Shown: one piece after another, positions 52,836 to 64,000 of the stretch
Layout: the number at the start of each line of letters is the position of its first letter
How positions within the stretch are numbered: the stretch's first letter is position 1
NCBI GenBank assembly: GCA_951640165.1
Contig: OX621252.1
Coordinates: 18,807,934 to 18,871,933 of the forward strand
Length of the DNA stretch: 64,000 nt
Source: Pseudoips prasinana
Lineage: Eukaryota; Arthropoda; Insecta; Lepidoptera; Nolidae
Direction: 5' to 3'
The notes under the pieces: model-generated
Databases searched by the model: none
Seen by the model: the letters and a program-made list of their open reading frames with translations, nothing else
What the model was told of the DNA's origin: nothing
Translations under genes and position numbers: made by a program

Positions 52836-54334
52836 TATTGTGTCTGTAATATATGTAAATAATATCTTCAATGTATCTTTAATTTATATGTAAAATAAAT
52901 TAACAAATGAAATACTATATCACAGCTAATCAATTTTAATATACTTAGTATAATATATTAAATGAAAATAAAACAAATTAAATTGTATAATTAAGTAAGC
53001 TAAATATTTTAAAGGAAATTGTAGGCATATAAATTATATTGTCATTGTATTTTATTAAGGAATACATAAGGCTTAAATAAAATAAATGATTTCATTACTT
53101 AATGATTATTTATAAGTCGACCTAAATGGAATATTTTACTTAAACGACGACGAGTTTAAGCGACGTAAGCCTGGAAAGTTGCGAAAAAGGTATGTGTAAA
53201 ACGAAGATTAGTTTGGCATTTTGTGTTTAACACGTTAGGAGCTATTTAGATTTCAGAATTGTCCTTTTGTCTTCACTATATATTTATACATATATATTAT
53301 CGTGAATACTTTCCATATATCCTACTACAATCATTTAGTAGGTAGAGTGGTTGTGCCCTTGGCCCGTGATTCAAATAACACTTTTAAGTTTAGTATTTCG
53401 CAAAGCGAATTCTGCTTTGATAACTGTACCTTAATAAGCATAATAACTTTGGATATTCTAGCGACATCTAGACAAAGTAAACGGAAGTTAGTTCAAAACA
53501 CATTTTGATTACATTATTTCAAAACTGTAGCAGTAGTAAAGCAGTAGGAAAGCATTACTTTAATTATGTCTACGAAAGCCATGGTTAAAATCATGCTATG
53601 TTACAGGTGTTTACAGTTTTTTACCAATATGTGTGTGAATCAATAGAAAGATAGGCATTATTCATAGGTGTTCCTGGTTTTACTAACCGTAACCGACCGA
53701 AACCCTATAACAGTATGTTTAACTTAAACTAATTATTTTTCATTGCAAAGATTTCAATGTTCATACACATAAATACACTCTCCATTCCATCACTTCGGAT
53801 GTCCAATGACATACGCAAGATTTCGGGATTGCAGAGAGGTCTGAGATTGTATATATATTTAGCTGCTTTTGACACCGTCAACTGCATCTGGTCTTTTTCG
53901 TTCTTGAAGAATCCCAGAGTAAAGTGTAGCCAACGATGTAGTCAAATTAGGCTTATACACCGAAGCAATACCATTACTCATAGTACGATAACGAGACACA
54001 AAACCTCGCTGACTGTAGTTTGTAGAGCAATGTAAACAATAAAATATTTACATGTTCATATCTAGATAAACGTTTCCTCCGCCTTGTCGCACTAATTAAT
54101 GCAATCTGCATTAAACAATGTAAGCGGTAACTCCGCCTCTATACAGAGTGCAAGTGTATTCCTGCATTAAAAGTTTGATATTGCATGACATGCGTCATTT
54201 TGACATTAACATTTGACACTAAATGTGCAATTTAAGCCCTAATTTCTTTTTGTTTACTAATTCTCTACATAATTGTTTTATTAACGAGTACTTAACTTTT
54301 CTACAACTAATAATGGCTTTTACCATTCAACTAG
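52836..54334. other. No recognisable feature
   Basis: 1.5 kb AT-rich. A 92-codon plus frame at 53757-54035 shows no known motif. Confidence 0.4.
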
Positions 54335-54535
54335 ATGCTCACACCGCTGCACCAGTCTATAAGAGATGGGTGACCACCAAAGTTTTTTGAATTCTGAGCG
54401 CCTCCATGCTTCGGAGGGCACGTTAAGCAGTCGGTCCCGGTTGTAGTCATTAGACAACAGTCGTTTAGCCATGTCAGAAGCTCACAGGTGGCTTGAACTA
54501 CTCTGACACCAGGGTAAACACTGCCCATACGATAA
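54335..54535 (-). repeat. Dispersed repeat family D, minus copy
   Basis: Inverted relative to 55450-55650: AAGAGATGGGTGACCACCAAAG, GCGCCTCCATGCTTCGGAGG, CACAGGTGGCTTGAACTACTC and GCCCATACGATAAGT. Its minus strand reads MGSVYPGVRVVQATCELLTW, the same sequence I recall from other moth genomes. Confidence 0.6.
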
Positions 54536-55449
54536 GTTAGGAAGTACCATTAAATATTGACAAAGTACCGGGTAATTATTATTTTTATAATAAAACTTGA
54601 GAGGTGTCAAGGGACACCCGGATGGAACGAAGTTATTTCTTATTATTTATTATGTACAAAAAACCTGTATACCCTCAACAAAGATAATCGTCGCGACACC
54701 ACACTGTTCAATGCGAAATAGAAATGAAAATATCTGGCTTGCTTTCTATAAGAGAGAGAGAGAGAGACAGAGAAACATGCGCACGCCGCACAGCCGCAAA
54801 AAGTGTCGTGACAACTTTTCGTAAGATTTTTTTCCGTCTAGCCCCCTTTCACAACGCGCGATAAGGAACTTCGTTCCAATTATTTTTGATAACACCTACC
54901 TAATTCAAAAAAAATCGAATATTATACAAATAAAAATGAATTTACGGTAACAAAGGTATCAACATAAAAGTGTCATTTGAATTGAATACTATACTCGTAT
55001 TTAATACGGAATAATGAAAAAAATACAATATCTGTAGGTAGTCAAAGCCAAACGTGTTAAATTCATCACTACCTACAATTATTTTGCTTGCACTTGTATT
55101 CTATATATTCTTTTTTAGTCTCAAGTCGGCTATTTTACTAAAGTGACACACGGATAAAGTGATCGTATGGTAATATCCGTCGTAATTTTGCTAAGACGAC
55201 ATTTTACGCTTCAGTAATCAATATTTACATTCAACGTGTACCTAACATAAACAGAGTTGGATACTTAAGAGGCTCAATTTAACTGAATAACTGAAATTAG
55301 TTTCGAACGACGCGACGGCGACGCGACGGCGACGAATACATTTTTTGCCGCCCATGCAATGAGCTGATCAACTGTAACACTTGGTATGAATAATCAGTTT
55401 TAGGTAGGTGTTACGGAAACAAATGTTCTACAAATAAATCAATGTAATT
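54536..55449. other. Unassigned; (GA)n microsatellite
   Basis: A GA repeat (about 54751-54766) is the only structure; a tandem GACGCGACGGC occurs twice at about 55308-55330. Confidence 0.45.
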
Positions 55450-55650
55450 AGTTACTTATCGTATGTGCAGAGGCTACTCTGGTGTCAGAGTTGTTCAAGC
55501 CACCTGTGAGCCGGGACCGGGACCGACAGCTTAACGTGCCCTCTGAAGCACGAAGACGCTCTGGAATTTAACCTATTTGGTCATCCATCTATGAACTGAC
55601 CGCGAGCCTAGTTGCTTAACCTCGCCGATCACTTACAGCCCAGTGACAGC
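55450..55650 (+). repeat. Dispersed repeat family D, plus copy
   Basis: TCGTATGTGCAGAGGCTACTC, CAAGCCACCTGTGAGCCGGG, CTTAACGTGCCCTCTGAAGC and CATCTATGAACTGACCGCG give the most complete copy in the window. Confidence 0.65.
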
Positions 55651-55814
55651 ATCTATCTATGAGTGCATGTGACTGTAGATGATACTTGTCAAGGAACACA
55701 CACTATTGTTTTACCACGTCACATAACTAGGTTTTATATAAATTTGAAGTCCGAGGCGGCTGGGTTTCGGTGTATTTATGGGTTGGGGTGTCTGTAGTTG
55801 ACATGACAACATTC

Positions 55815-55910
55815 AAGAAGCGAACCGGTAGCGCTACCCTTCTGGTGTTGCGAGTATCCATGAGCGGCGGTGATCACTAACCATCAGGTGATCCACTAGC
55901 ACTCTTATTA
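55815..55910 (+). repeat. 'ATCAGGTGACCC' family, short copy
   Basis: CTTCTGGTGTTGCGAGTATCC, GAGCGGCGGTGATCACTAACC and ATCAGGTGATCCACTAGC match the 3' portion of 37100-37385. Confidence 0.7.
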
Positions 55911-56121
55911 TTCTTTACGACAAATAAGGACGGTGGGAATAATTCAATTATCGAAAATGTAAAATATAAAAAAAATATTACACTTAACTTTATACGGTTT
56001 TATTCCTTACATCCTCCATCGCGACATGCTACCCACATGCTCCTAACGCCTTTCTTTTATTTTTAAAATAAATTTAAAATATCGATTTTAAGAGCTTTTC
56101 AGTACTATTAAAAAAATTATT

Positions 56122-56894
56122 GGGTTCCCTATCCATATGCATAAAACTTTAAGACCTAATATAACTTAGCATAATTTTGCTTGGCATAATTATATTTTCG
56201 CATAATATAATTACGCATAACAGCTTACGCATAATTCTCAAGCATAATTTCTCTAACCATAATAATGATTAAGCATAATATTCTAAAGCATTCATTTACT
56301 AAACATTAGGTTCTAAAGCATAATATCCTAAAGCATAAATTTATTTAAGCAAGCAAGCATGCAGCGTGGAAGCAAGCATGCAGCATGCAAGCAAGCATGC
56401 AGCATGCTAGCAAGCATGCAGCGTGCAAGCAAGCATGCAGCATGCAAGTAAGCATGCAGCATGCAGCATTCAAGCGAGCATGCAACATGCAGCATTCAAG
56501 CGAGCATGCAACATGCAGCAGGCAGGGTTTCTGTCACGACTCCGGCGCTGCCGGGTTTCGGCGGTCCCACGCGCCTACGCGATTTTAAATTACACTCTAG
56601 GGGTAGGGCAAACAAGACTACGTGGAGTCGGTTTTGCAGCAATTCGGTTCTGTCACTAACTTTTTTGCACATAATAATAATAAGTAATAGTCATTAGGCC
56701 TACTAACGTTATGCTAATAGTCACTAAGCCTACTAACGTTATGCGAATCAAATTTATGCCAAAACAAATTAGACTTTTAAAATTAAGCCAATTTAAAATG
56801 TATGGCTAAATATTATTATGCCAAACAAATTGTGCCAAAACGTTATGCCTAAGTATATTAGGACAAAGAACATTATGCGAAAAGAAGGTATCCC
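56122..56894. mobile_element. Unclassified element with GCATAA / TTATGC subterminal arrays
   Basis: 773 bp bounded by inverted ends GGGTTCCCTATCCATATGCA and inverted GGGATACCTTCTTTTCGCAT. The left 220 bp holds about ten copies of GCATAA spaced some 13-45 bp apart, all in one direction; the right 190 bp holds at least six copies of TTATGC, the inverse. The middle has a 19-bp minisatellite and a GC-rich, non-repetitive segment (56523-56650). Two tandem 30-bp units ending CTACTAACGTTATGC lie at 56686-56745. It has no transposase and no clear target duplication. Arrays of short motifs near both ends are what transposase binding sites of some DNA transposons look like; the superfamily is unknown to me. 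Confidence 0.6.
56348..56522. repeat. 19-bp minisatellite (AAGCAAGCATGCAGCATGC)
   Basis: About nine imperfect units; the last ones change to a 27-bp form with ATTCAAGCGAGCATGCAACATGCAGC. Each unit contains the self-complementary GCATGC. Frames across it encode repetitive Met-Gln-His-Ala-Cys-Lys peptides and are not considered genes. Confidence 0.85.
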
Positions 56895-58327
56895 GATTTG
56901 TAGACGTAAAAGATTTTTTTTTGCATATTTAGCAAACTGAAATACAACAACATTATTAAAATAAGTACGCGTCATTACGCGTACTCAGTTTAATAATTGT
57001 TCAGTTACATGTACCTACATATCATTATAGTTAGCTACATATAACTAAAAACTATAAAACAGCCCTTGCGATTATAGAACATAAATAAAGTATAAGCATT
57101 TTAGAAAAGCGTAATTAATAAACTATTGTTTTATAAATACAGGGTTTATTAGTGTAAAGAGCCAACATTGAAAAATTTTCGATATTATTAGTCGGCGGGC
57201 TCTGCCAAGATGCTCACGCAGCTAGAAATATTTTTTTACTAACACTAGTTTATAAGTTGTCATTGTAACTAACACATATGGAATTTATTCTGAATTAAAT
57301 TATAATTATTATTAATAGGCATACCTTATAAGCAAAATTAAAAACGTCATAATATATCAACTGGTTTAAAAATTTACACGTCTGCTTTTGCAACCTGTAT
57401 AGAATCCAATTACTAAGCACAGTGACGTCACAAATTAAGTTATTCTGGCTATTCCACACCCGCAATTCACGTTTCACGTGTTAACACTTAGCGATGTGAG
57501 GGCATGAGCTGACTGTTACCTCTCAAAGTGCACTCCCTTATAATCCCTCGTTTGTGCTAAGTGGGTGCTGCTGTGATACGGCTTAGCGCTTTATAATGAG
57601 GTCCCCAGGCGGTCTCCTCTTACACCACATGTCCTTGTCTCTAGCACATAAATATACATACGTAGCGTGTACCTACTCGTCTCACCGTATCATATTAGTT
57701 TCACGACGCTAAAATGTGTGCTTCGTGACCCATTTTCCTTCGCCGCTGTTTCATACAATGACATCGCGAAACTATTAGCCAGTTGCCTTTATTGTTTCTA
57801 TTCTCTCTTTATTTTGCTTTGATGTAATACATTTGTTTTTCAACCATGTTATGAATACAATCCTCATAGCTTGCCTAATATTGATACTTGTATAAACAGT
57901 TCTAAACTAAAGATATACTACAAGATAGCTTAACAAAACCTTGTAAAACTAATGCAGGTGAACGTTGTCCATTACGAAGGACCATGAATTTGTATAACAC
58001 AAATTTCACTGATGTGGAATTCTTTGCAAGTTCACCGTCAAGCTTTAAAAGAGAGATTACTTAAATAATATTTTCTTCATAAGGACTTGCTCCATATGAA
58101 GTGTATATTAACCATTTATATTTTGTATAACTGGATGAATATTTTTATTTACAGTGTTATTTAGTATAGTATAGTATAATGATTCTCACTTCTGTCATAC
58201 TACTTCAGTGTAAATATACATTGGGTACAAAATTGTAAAAATAATTTGTGGACGACGGGGCTGGTTCCACTGTAAGTTACTTTTAGCATTTAAGTTATTT
58301 ATTATATACCCTCAGTGTAACTGTTTC
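56895..58327. other. No recognisable feature
   Basis: AT-rich except 57470-57760, which is more GC-balanced (CTTATAATCCCTCGTTTGTG, GAGGTCCCCAGGCGGTCTCC). That patch could be conserved non-coding sequence but shows no frame. Confidence 0.4.
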
Positions 58328-58605
58328 TTGTCCTAAAAAAAGAAAAAAAAAAAAAGAAAAAAAAAAACAGAAAACTTTATCATGTCACCCGACTGACGTC
58401 CACAGCTGAACAAAGGGCTCCCCAAAATATTTCCACAAAGAAGTTATGTCAACCTTTTGGAGGTCTCCCTCCATAATCGCCCCGCTTGGCAGATGGGAGA
58501 CCTTCGTGTTGACTTGCCACCCACGGGATAAAATGGGGAAGTGATATTCTTTGCCATCACCAACACAGCAACTTACAAAATTCACTCCACCTAGGATTAA
58601 TTGCA
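58328..58605 (-). repeat. RTE-related dispersed repeat with poly(A) flank
   Basis: An A-rich run (58336-58368) precedes GACTGACGTCCACAGCTGAAC, CGCCCCGCTTGGCAGATGG and CACCCACGGGATAAAATGGGG, in the order of the 42515 copy. Confidence 0.55.
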
Positions 58606-59049
58606 CGCAATGTTATGAGTGACTACTTCAAGGTCTGCACGGACATGTATCAAATGAAAGGAAAGTAATTTAACAATTGGATTGCCTTTAGTTAGTTTGT
58701 TTATTTTATTTTAGTTTATAGTAGCATTATAGTTTTATTTTATATTTAGTTTTCTTAGAAATAATTAGGAATTAGTATAAATAATTTAATGAAATTGATA
58801 TGAATACTATATAAATAAATTATAATTATATATAATAGTTTCAACAACTGAAGTACTCGCTATATAGTGCTTGTGCTCAATATTCACGCAATTTAAAGTC
58901 TGTAAACCCTCCATTAAAGCAATAGGACATATGATTTGCCTGCACACTGAGTGCTATAAGATTTCCAATGGATTAGAATCTAATTAAAAGAGCAGCCAAA
59001 TAAGCGCAAGTACTCTCTAAGTTAATAATGCAATAATGATAACAATTTT
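58606..59049. other. No recognisable feature
   Basis: AT-rich spacer. Confidence 0.45.
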
Positions 59050-59165
59050 AAATTATCATCATCATCATCATATCAGCCGAAGGGAGGCCTTTGTCCACAG
59101 CTGGACAAAGGCCTCCCCCAAAGATCTCCACAATAGCCGGTCCTACGCTGCCCGCATCCAACGGC
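59050..59165 (-). repeat. RTE LINE 3' end fragment
   Basis: ATCATCATCATCATATCAGCC then GGCCTCCCCCAAAGATCTCC and CCGGTCCTACGCTGCCCGCATCC. GGAGGCCTTTGTCCACAGC / GCTGGACAAAGGCCTCC forms a short inverted duplication at 59085-59118. Confidence 0.75.
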
Positions 59166-59944
59166 TTTCCGCGACATATTTTAAATTGACTTAAAACTAA
59201 ATTGTAATTTTTGTGGGACATGGCACGCTTAGAATATATACAATTACTTAGGGCATAACAAGCGCGCGTTTTCAATTGGAATACTAAAATTTAAATGTGA
59301 CATGAAATATTTATTCTGGTAAAGATATGCCATTCCACGTGGCAATGCTACCAGCCTTCTGGGTACGTTCCCGGTTTAAAGTGATGTCGACGAATTTTTT
59401 GACGCATAAGCTCATTGTTAGGACTTTTTATTTACGTTTGCGAAGTATTTATTTTATTTTATTTATGTTTCTTTAGTTTAGTTATAAGTTAGGTTATTTT
59501 AATAATAATTGTTAACCCTTTGAAGATTCAATTTAGACGCAATAAAAAACAGTCTTTATTTTATATTTACATATGTCTATTAACTTATTAAATTATTCAT
59601 TTACATACGAGAAAAAAGCAACACAAATAATAATAAAAAAATAAAATTTACAAAAGTTCTGCTTATTTCATTAGACATTTTTTCCAGCAAGCCCGCGAGT
59701 TAAACTGAGTAGAAATAAAGCAGTATATGTATTTTTCGGTGATACATATACACTACATGCTCAAAATACAAAAATACTTACAAAAATGGACAGATATATA
59801 CTTAATTACACGAAGATCACATAACAGAATCACATATAGATACGTATGATGAGAGATAATTTGATTGTACTCATTTTTAAATTTACATAATGTGATATAT
59901 TTGCGGATGTTATTATATTAAATATTGACCTAATCTAACCTAAC
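59166..59944. other. No recognisable feature
   Basis: AT-rich. CACGTGGCAATGCTACCAGC and CTTCTGGG near 59338 recur in similar form near 27110 (TGTGGCAATGCAGCCAGCATTCTGGG), an unnamed short repeat. Confidence 0.4.
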
Positions 59945-59991
59945 CTCACCACATGAACCGTATTAGAGTTTAATACGGTTCATGTGGTGAG
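59945..59991. repeat. Perfect 21-bp hairpin
   Basis: Arms 59945-59965 and 59971-59991 are exact inverted copies (start CTCACCACATGAACC) around a GAGTT loop. Confidence 0.8.
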
Positions 59992-60164
59992 ATTTGATCA
60001 TTAGAGAATTGTCTACGAATAAGTTTAAAAGAATTATTAAAGCCAAATTGTGTAGCAGGGCATATTACAAAATTTCTGATTATTTAAGTGATAAAAGTGC
60101 TTGGGATTGAGTTGTTCTGAGTCAACACACATGATTGTAATTAATCTTAAGTATATTTTATTTT

Positions 60165-60308
60165 AAAAAAGGATTCCTACTGAGTTTTCTGGCAGTGTTT
60201 CTCAGTAGCTGCCACGTCATGCACTGCACGGTAGGGTAAAAAAAAATATGACGATTCCACATAAATGTAAAATTTTTACGGAATAAAGTACCTTTGACTT
60301 TGACTTAG
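60165..60308 (+). repeat. LINE 3' tail with TTTGAC microsatellite
   Basis: GGATTCCTACTGAGTTTTCTGG, CTCAGTAGCTGCCACGTCATGC, then AATAAAGTACCTTTGACTTTGACTT. An AATAAA followed by (CTTTGA)n is a common LINE end in moths. The coding part is absent. Confidence 0.55.
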
Positions 60309-61924
60309 AGTAGGAGGAACAATCGGTCTTTATGTGGAGAGATTTGAAGTAGATCTCTACGATGGTATCTACTGCGTTCAAACTACGCATGACTGCATTC
60401 TTAAAATTTTACGTGAAACATTTTAATCATAGGAATTTGTTATATATTTTTTAATTATCTAGAAGAATTTGAGCTCTTTCGTTTTCTATTTTGGCTATTC
60501 TAGATCATGTAGAGAGTTTTAGGTAGTTAATGTCCACGCTCCAAATGAGTTGTTAAAATATGAAAGATCAAGTAATTTATATTTCTTTTGTTCTGAACAA
60601 ATAAACTATTAAGGGGGGTTTAGTTTCCTAAATCAATATTGTGGTAACAAATATAAAAAAAATTAAAGAAACTAAGGGATATATGAAATGAACTAAATCT
60701 CTCTCCACACCTTGTTAGCCATATTAATCCATATCAGGTGTACTCAGTTAAGTTCGTGTTACAGTCTGCTTCCCTTACCAATTCAACTAAGCTATTATGT
60801 GAACCGATTTCCCAATTACACAAAGAGGATTTCTATAATGCACAATTTGCTCATACGTAATATTGATTCAATAGGTAGTTAGATTGAAAGCCTTTATCGG
60901 TGTATATTAGCTGACTGTGAACAAACCCAACATTTACGTAATAACGCAAACGACCGCTCAAAGTTAGTACACAACAGCTTCGATTGCTCCGACTTAGTCA
61001 ATAACTTATTTTACATAGTACCTCGAACGGTTCTCAGACGAGAGGCACGGGCTTACCTACCCGCTCTTTGCTACGACTCCCAGCCGTACAAATGCAGGTG
61101 AACGAACACCCCTCTATAGATTAATAAGCTTTACAACAAAATCTTTACCATGATATATATCTGCGCTACTAGCCATGCCAAATATAAAAAAGAACTAGTT
61201 AAAAGCTTAAAAGGTATCTTAACTATAGGCAGTACTTAAGAATACGATTTAAAATAGATCAGATATGTATTATAATATCCTAACACACTAACACCACTGT
61301 ATGTAGATACCATATTAGTAATAGGTGGAAACGTCGTGGATTGTATAATTAACCAATGTCACCCTTATCATATTTTAGCTGTAAGATATATTGTACAATT
61401 GTTTGCTTCCCAAATAAAAAAATAATAATAAATATAATCAAACTCTAAACATTTTATATAACGCCAACATTCCGTCGATCATAAAAATATATTAACTCCT
61501 ATAAATTTAGTATCGTCAGCGATTTATTTGTCGCTTAAGCGATACGCTCTCGTAGGTCGTAAACAGGGCTCATGAAACCGAGGAGGATTATTGCCGACAT
61601 GCAAGACCTTATAAACTCAATCTTTCCTTTATAACATTGGGAAATAAGTACCTAACTTCAAAGAACTAGTTCTTAGTTCTGCTTTTCCGACTAAGCGAAT
61701 ACGCGACTCCTCAGAAGTGCTCGTCGATAAATCAGTTGCCATTTAAACTACGGACTTTATAAGAAGGATCATCAACTAATACGGCTGTTTAAATCAATAT
61801 AGGCACAAAAAACGTATGCAATCCAGTTGGCACTGTCATCAAAATGGCGGCGGATTATGAATATAAATCTTTGTATTGTTACATACTTGCTATTAACTGA
61901 CATAAACTATAATGTCCTCCTAGC
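60309..61924. other. No recognisable feature
   Basis: 1.6 kb AT-rich without shared repeats or long frames. Confidence 0.45.
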
Positions 61925-62285
61925 CTAATTTCGGCCACGGCGGCCACTCTCAATTTATACCAATAGAGATTAGCCATCTGCGCGTGACATCTTATAGTGC
62001 ATAAGTGTCTACGCAAACACAAGAGCACCTTGTATTCCATCACTCTCGTGATCCGATGGGACGCCTAGCGACACGAACGGAAAGAGGTTAGGTACAGGAC
62101 CAACGGCTTTACATGCTCTCCGAGGCACAGGGGTATGATACCGCCAACTCCCAGAGTTCGGGCTGATGCTGAGAAATTTTTCTTTTTAGAGAAAAGTCCC
62201 AAAATCACTTTTGGCCCGACCCGGGATTTGAACCCAGGGCCTCGTTTTATGCGGGTGAACACGCTACCGCTAGACCAAAGAGGCA
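61925..62285 (-). repeat. SINE S2, complete inverted copy
   Basis: The inverted head (CCCGACCCGGGATTTGAACCC, then CACGCTACCGCTAGACCAAAG) is at about 62216-62282. The body runs down to CGGCCACGGCGGCCACTCTC at 61935. The order equals that at 15297-15705. Confidence 0.82.
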
Positions 62286-63259
62286 GTCAGACACAAACGA
62301 TACCCAGGCTCTGAACAAAAAGTTGTATTGTACGGGAATTAACACGAGTTTGCTGATGTACCTATTTGCGAGTTTTGGTTCTAAATGCATGGTCCACATT
62401 ATTTAGAATAGATGCTTAGTTTGTTCGTATCTATTCTAACTTTTATAATGAAATTCGGATACACCTACCACCACAGGTACCGTTTAACTGTTTCGACATG
62501 TGACACTGAATTTAAAATACATTTTAAAGTACTTGGTATTATAATAGCTTATAATTTATTTAACGATTTTACAAACAGATTTGTAATAAAAGTTCTATAT
62601 TAAGCAGTTTTATAATCTGCTTCGAAACTTAAGTGATGTACGTAAAATATTTTTTATAAGACATAAACTGATGGTAAGTAAGGCGGAACTTTATAATAAA
62701 TAAATAGTTCTTCATTGGTTAGTTAATGGGTTGAAGGAGGTAGGTAGTGCCAATATGCAACATTTATTAATTTTAAAACTTCCAGTTCGTGCTCCTTAAT
62801 CTCTAGACTCCATCATTTAAACCAAATGTTTTTGACATAAATAATTCTAGAGCGGAGTTCGACTGCCGGCTTGCCGAATGATAACATAAAGTTGCCAAAT
62901 TGGATGTCTCCGAATAACCGATCGGCTAAATCGATTCGTCGTTAATAGACGATGAAACTCGAAAATAAATTTGCATCGATAGATGTTCCATTAAAAGAAA
63001 CGATAGCAAAACATCGCCGTGATGGATGATGCTGTCATCAGAGCTTCGATTACATTTGACGAAATGCGATATACGAACCGAAATGCATTAACATTCACGC
63101 TGAGTCACTTGAAGACTAACAACACGTCGAAGATAAAATATGTACCACGGGTGTTTGATTAACCATTATACAAACAGAGTGACGTAAACATTTCTCTTTC
63201 ACCGGCTGAAATGTAATACTTATTCATAATTATTATCATCCCTTATAGATTATGAATAT
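62286..63259. other. No recognisable feature
   Basis: AT-rich spacer; short frames only. Confidence 0.45.
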
Positions 63260-63830
63260 TTCATCATTATCAGCCTGATATCGTCCACAGCTGGACATAG
63301 GTCTCCCCCAAATAGGGTTACCATATGACAGGCGTTAGCCACATATGACAGGCATTTTAAGGTTTAGACAGGCGTGCGGCCGGCATTGGTCTGAGACAGG
63401 CATTTTCGCAGGCTCTCATCAACGCCCAGTCAGTAAAAGCAATAATTATTACACAGGAAAATTACAAAACTGTATCTTGTGAAGATTTGTACGTTAATAT
63501 TTTAGAAAATAAAAGAACTATTAAAAAAATAATGTTCTTGAAAAATATCAGTAACTTATTACAGACAGGCATTTTTCTGAAAATGCATTTTTGGTACCAT
63601 AGACAGGCATCCCTCTATTTACATATGGTAACCCTACCCCCAAAGGTTTCTATAACGTTGCCATTTGGAGAGGTTTACCGTAGTCACCGCGATTGGCATG
63701 TGAGTTGGTGACCGCAGTTAAGCGGTAGCTACGAGGAGTACACAGGAGGCGCTGCTGCCCGACTACTTGGTATCCCTTAATCGCCTTTTACCACACCCAC
63801 GAGATGGTATGGGGTCCCTCTAATATTCTT
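63260..63830 (-). repeat. RTE-related dispersed repeat split by a hAT-type MITE
   Basis: Left part to 63312 (GATATCGTCCACAGCTGGAC, GTCTCCCCCAAA). It resumes at 63637 (CCCCCAAAGGTTTC) and continues through GCTGCTGCCCGACTACTTGG to CCCACGAGATGGTATGGGG, as in the 42515 and 58380 copies. Confidence 0.65.
63313..63636. mobile_element. hAT-type MITE, 324 bp, with perfect 8-bp target duplication
   Basis: Perfect 15-bp inverted ends TAGGGTTACCATATG / CATATGGTAACCCTA and the duplication CCCCCAAA on both sides (63305-63312 and 63637-63644). An 8-bp duplication and these ends fit the hAT superfamily. The motif ACAGGC occurs at least six times, all in the same orientation, near both ends. No transposase. 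Confidence 0.9.
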
Positions 63831-64000
63831 TTTAGGCTGGAAACCACACGGCTATGAATATTTACATCCATATCCATTATTATTTCTTTTGGGAGTGGAA
63901 TTTAAGTTTTGTATTCGTTAATGTTATTATTGACGAAGTGAATTGTTATTGCAAAAAATATATTTTGTTATAAAGAAAATTGTAGTTGCTTAGTTGGTGT

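Noticed and set aside
56348..56522. CRISPR-like array or repetitive protein gene
   Set aside because: Units are contiguous with no unique spacers, the genome is eukaryotic, and all three frames stay open only because of the short GCATGC-rich period.
59920..59950. CCTAATCTAACCTAACCT as insect telomeric repeat
   Set aside because: Only two to three imperfect units; such strings occur by chance in moth intergenic DNA.
1..64000. Host multi-exon genes, CRISPR, operons or bacterial features
   Set aside because: No convincing exon series and no prokaryotic organisation is visible; the remaining unassigned stretches cannot be resolved without transcript or homology data.

Overview
The window reads as an insect nuclear genome, almost certainly a moth or butterfly (Lepidoptera). 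It is AT-rich and shows no bacterial gene density and no recognisable multi-exon host gene. It holds repeat types characteristic of lepidopteran genomes: short Helitrons with the TC...CTAG ends and a GC hairpin, tRNA-derived SINEs, RTE tails ending in (ATC)n, R1- and Jockey-type LINE remnants, mariner elements and an endogenous retrovirus. Species cannot be told from the sequence alone.

Layout. 1-1.4 kb: the 3' end of an LTR retroelement with an open env frame and an LTR-like tail. 2.5-5 kb: a SINE split by a Helitron, a second Helitron and a rearranged MITE. 7.4-13.9 kb: a foldback MITE, adjacent Helitrons, a dead mariner, a tRNA-SINE, and dead RTE, Jockey-like and R1 LINE pieces. 15.3-17.4 kb: a SINE, a LINE 3' end and a SINE carrying a MITE. 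17.4-20.7 kb: mostly unassigned. 21.3-25.9 kb: one LINE (minus strand) interrupted by another LINE (plus strand). 29.3-30.6 kb: an intact mariner. 31-45 kb: mostly unassigned sequence with a TIR element, SINE and MITE copies and hairpins. 45.2-47.2 kb: a LINE with a complete reverse-transcriptase domain. 49.4-52.7 kb: inverted RTE ends, a foldback hairpin, and a three-layer nest in which a second copy of the same mariner sits in a Helitron that sits in a SINE. 52.7-64 kb: dispersed repeats, an unusual element with GCATAA/TTATGC arrays, and a hAT-type MITE with a perfect 8-bp target duplication.

How the pieces relate. The window is a record of layered transposition. Nested insertions with reconstructable empty sites give relative ages: SINEs are older than Helitrons, which are older than the mariner copies; LINE A is older than LINE B; the RTE-tail repeat is older than the hAT MITE. 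Only the two mariner transposases (339 aa, DD34D), the env frame and the LINE reverse transcriptase at 45.2-46.9 kb have long undamaged frames. The best candidates for something undescribed are the subterminal-repeat element at 56.1-56.9 kb and the small TIR families seen here in several copies.
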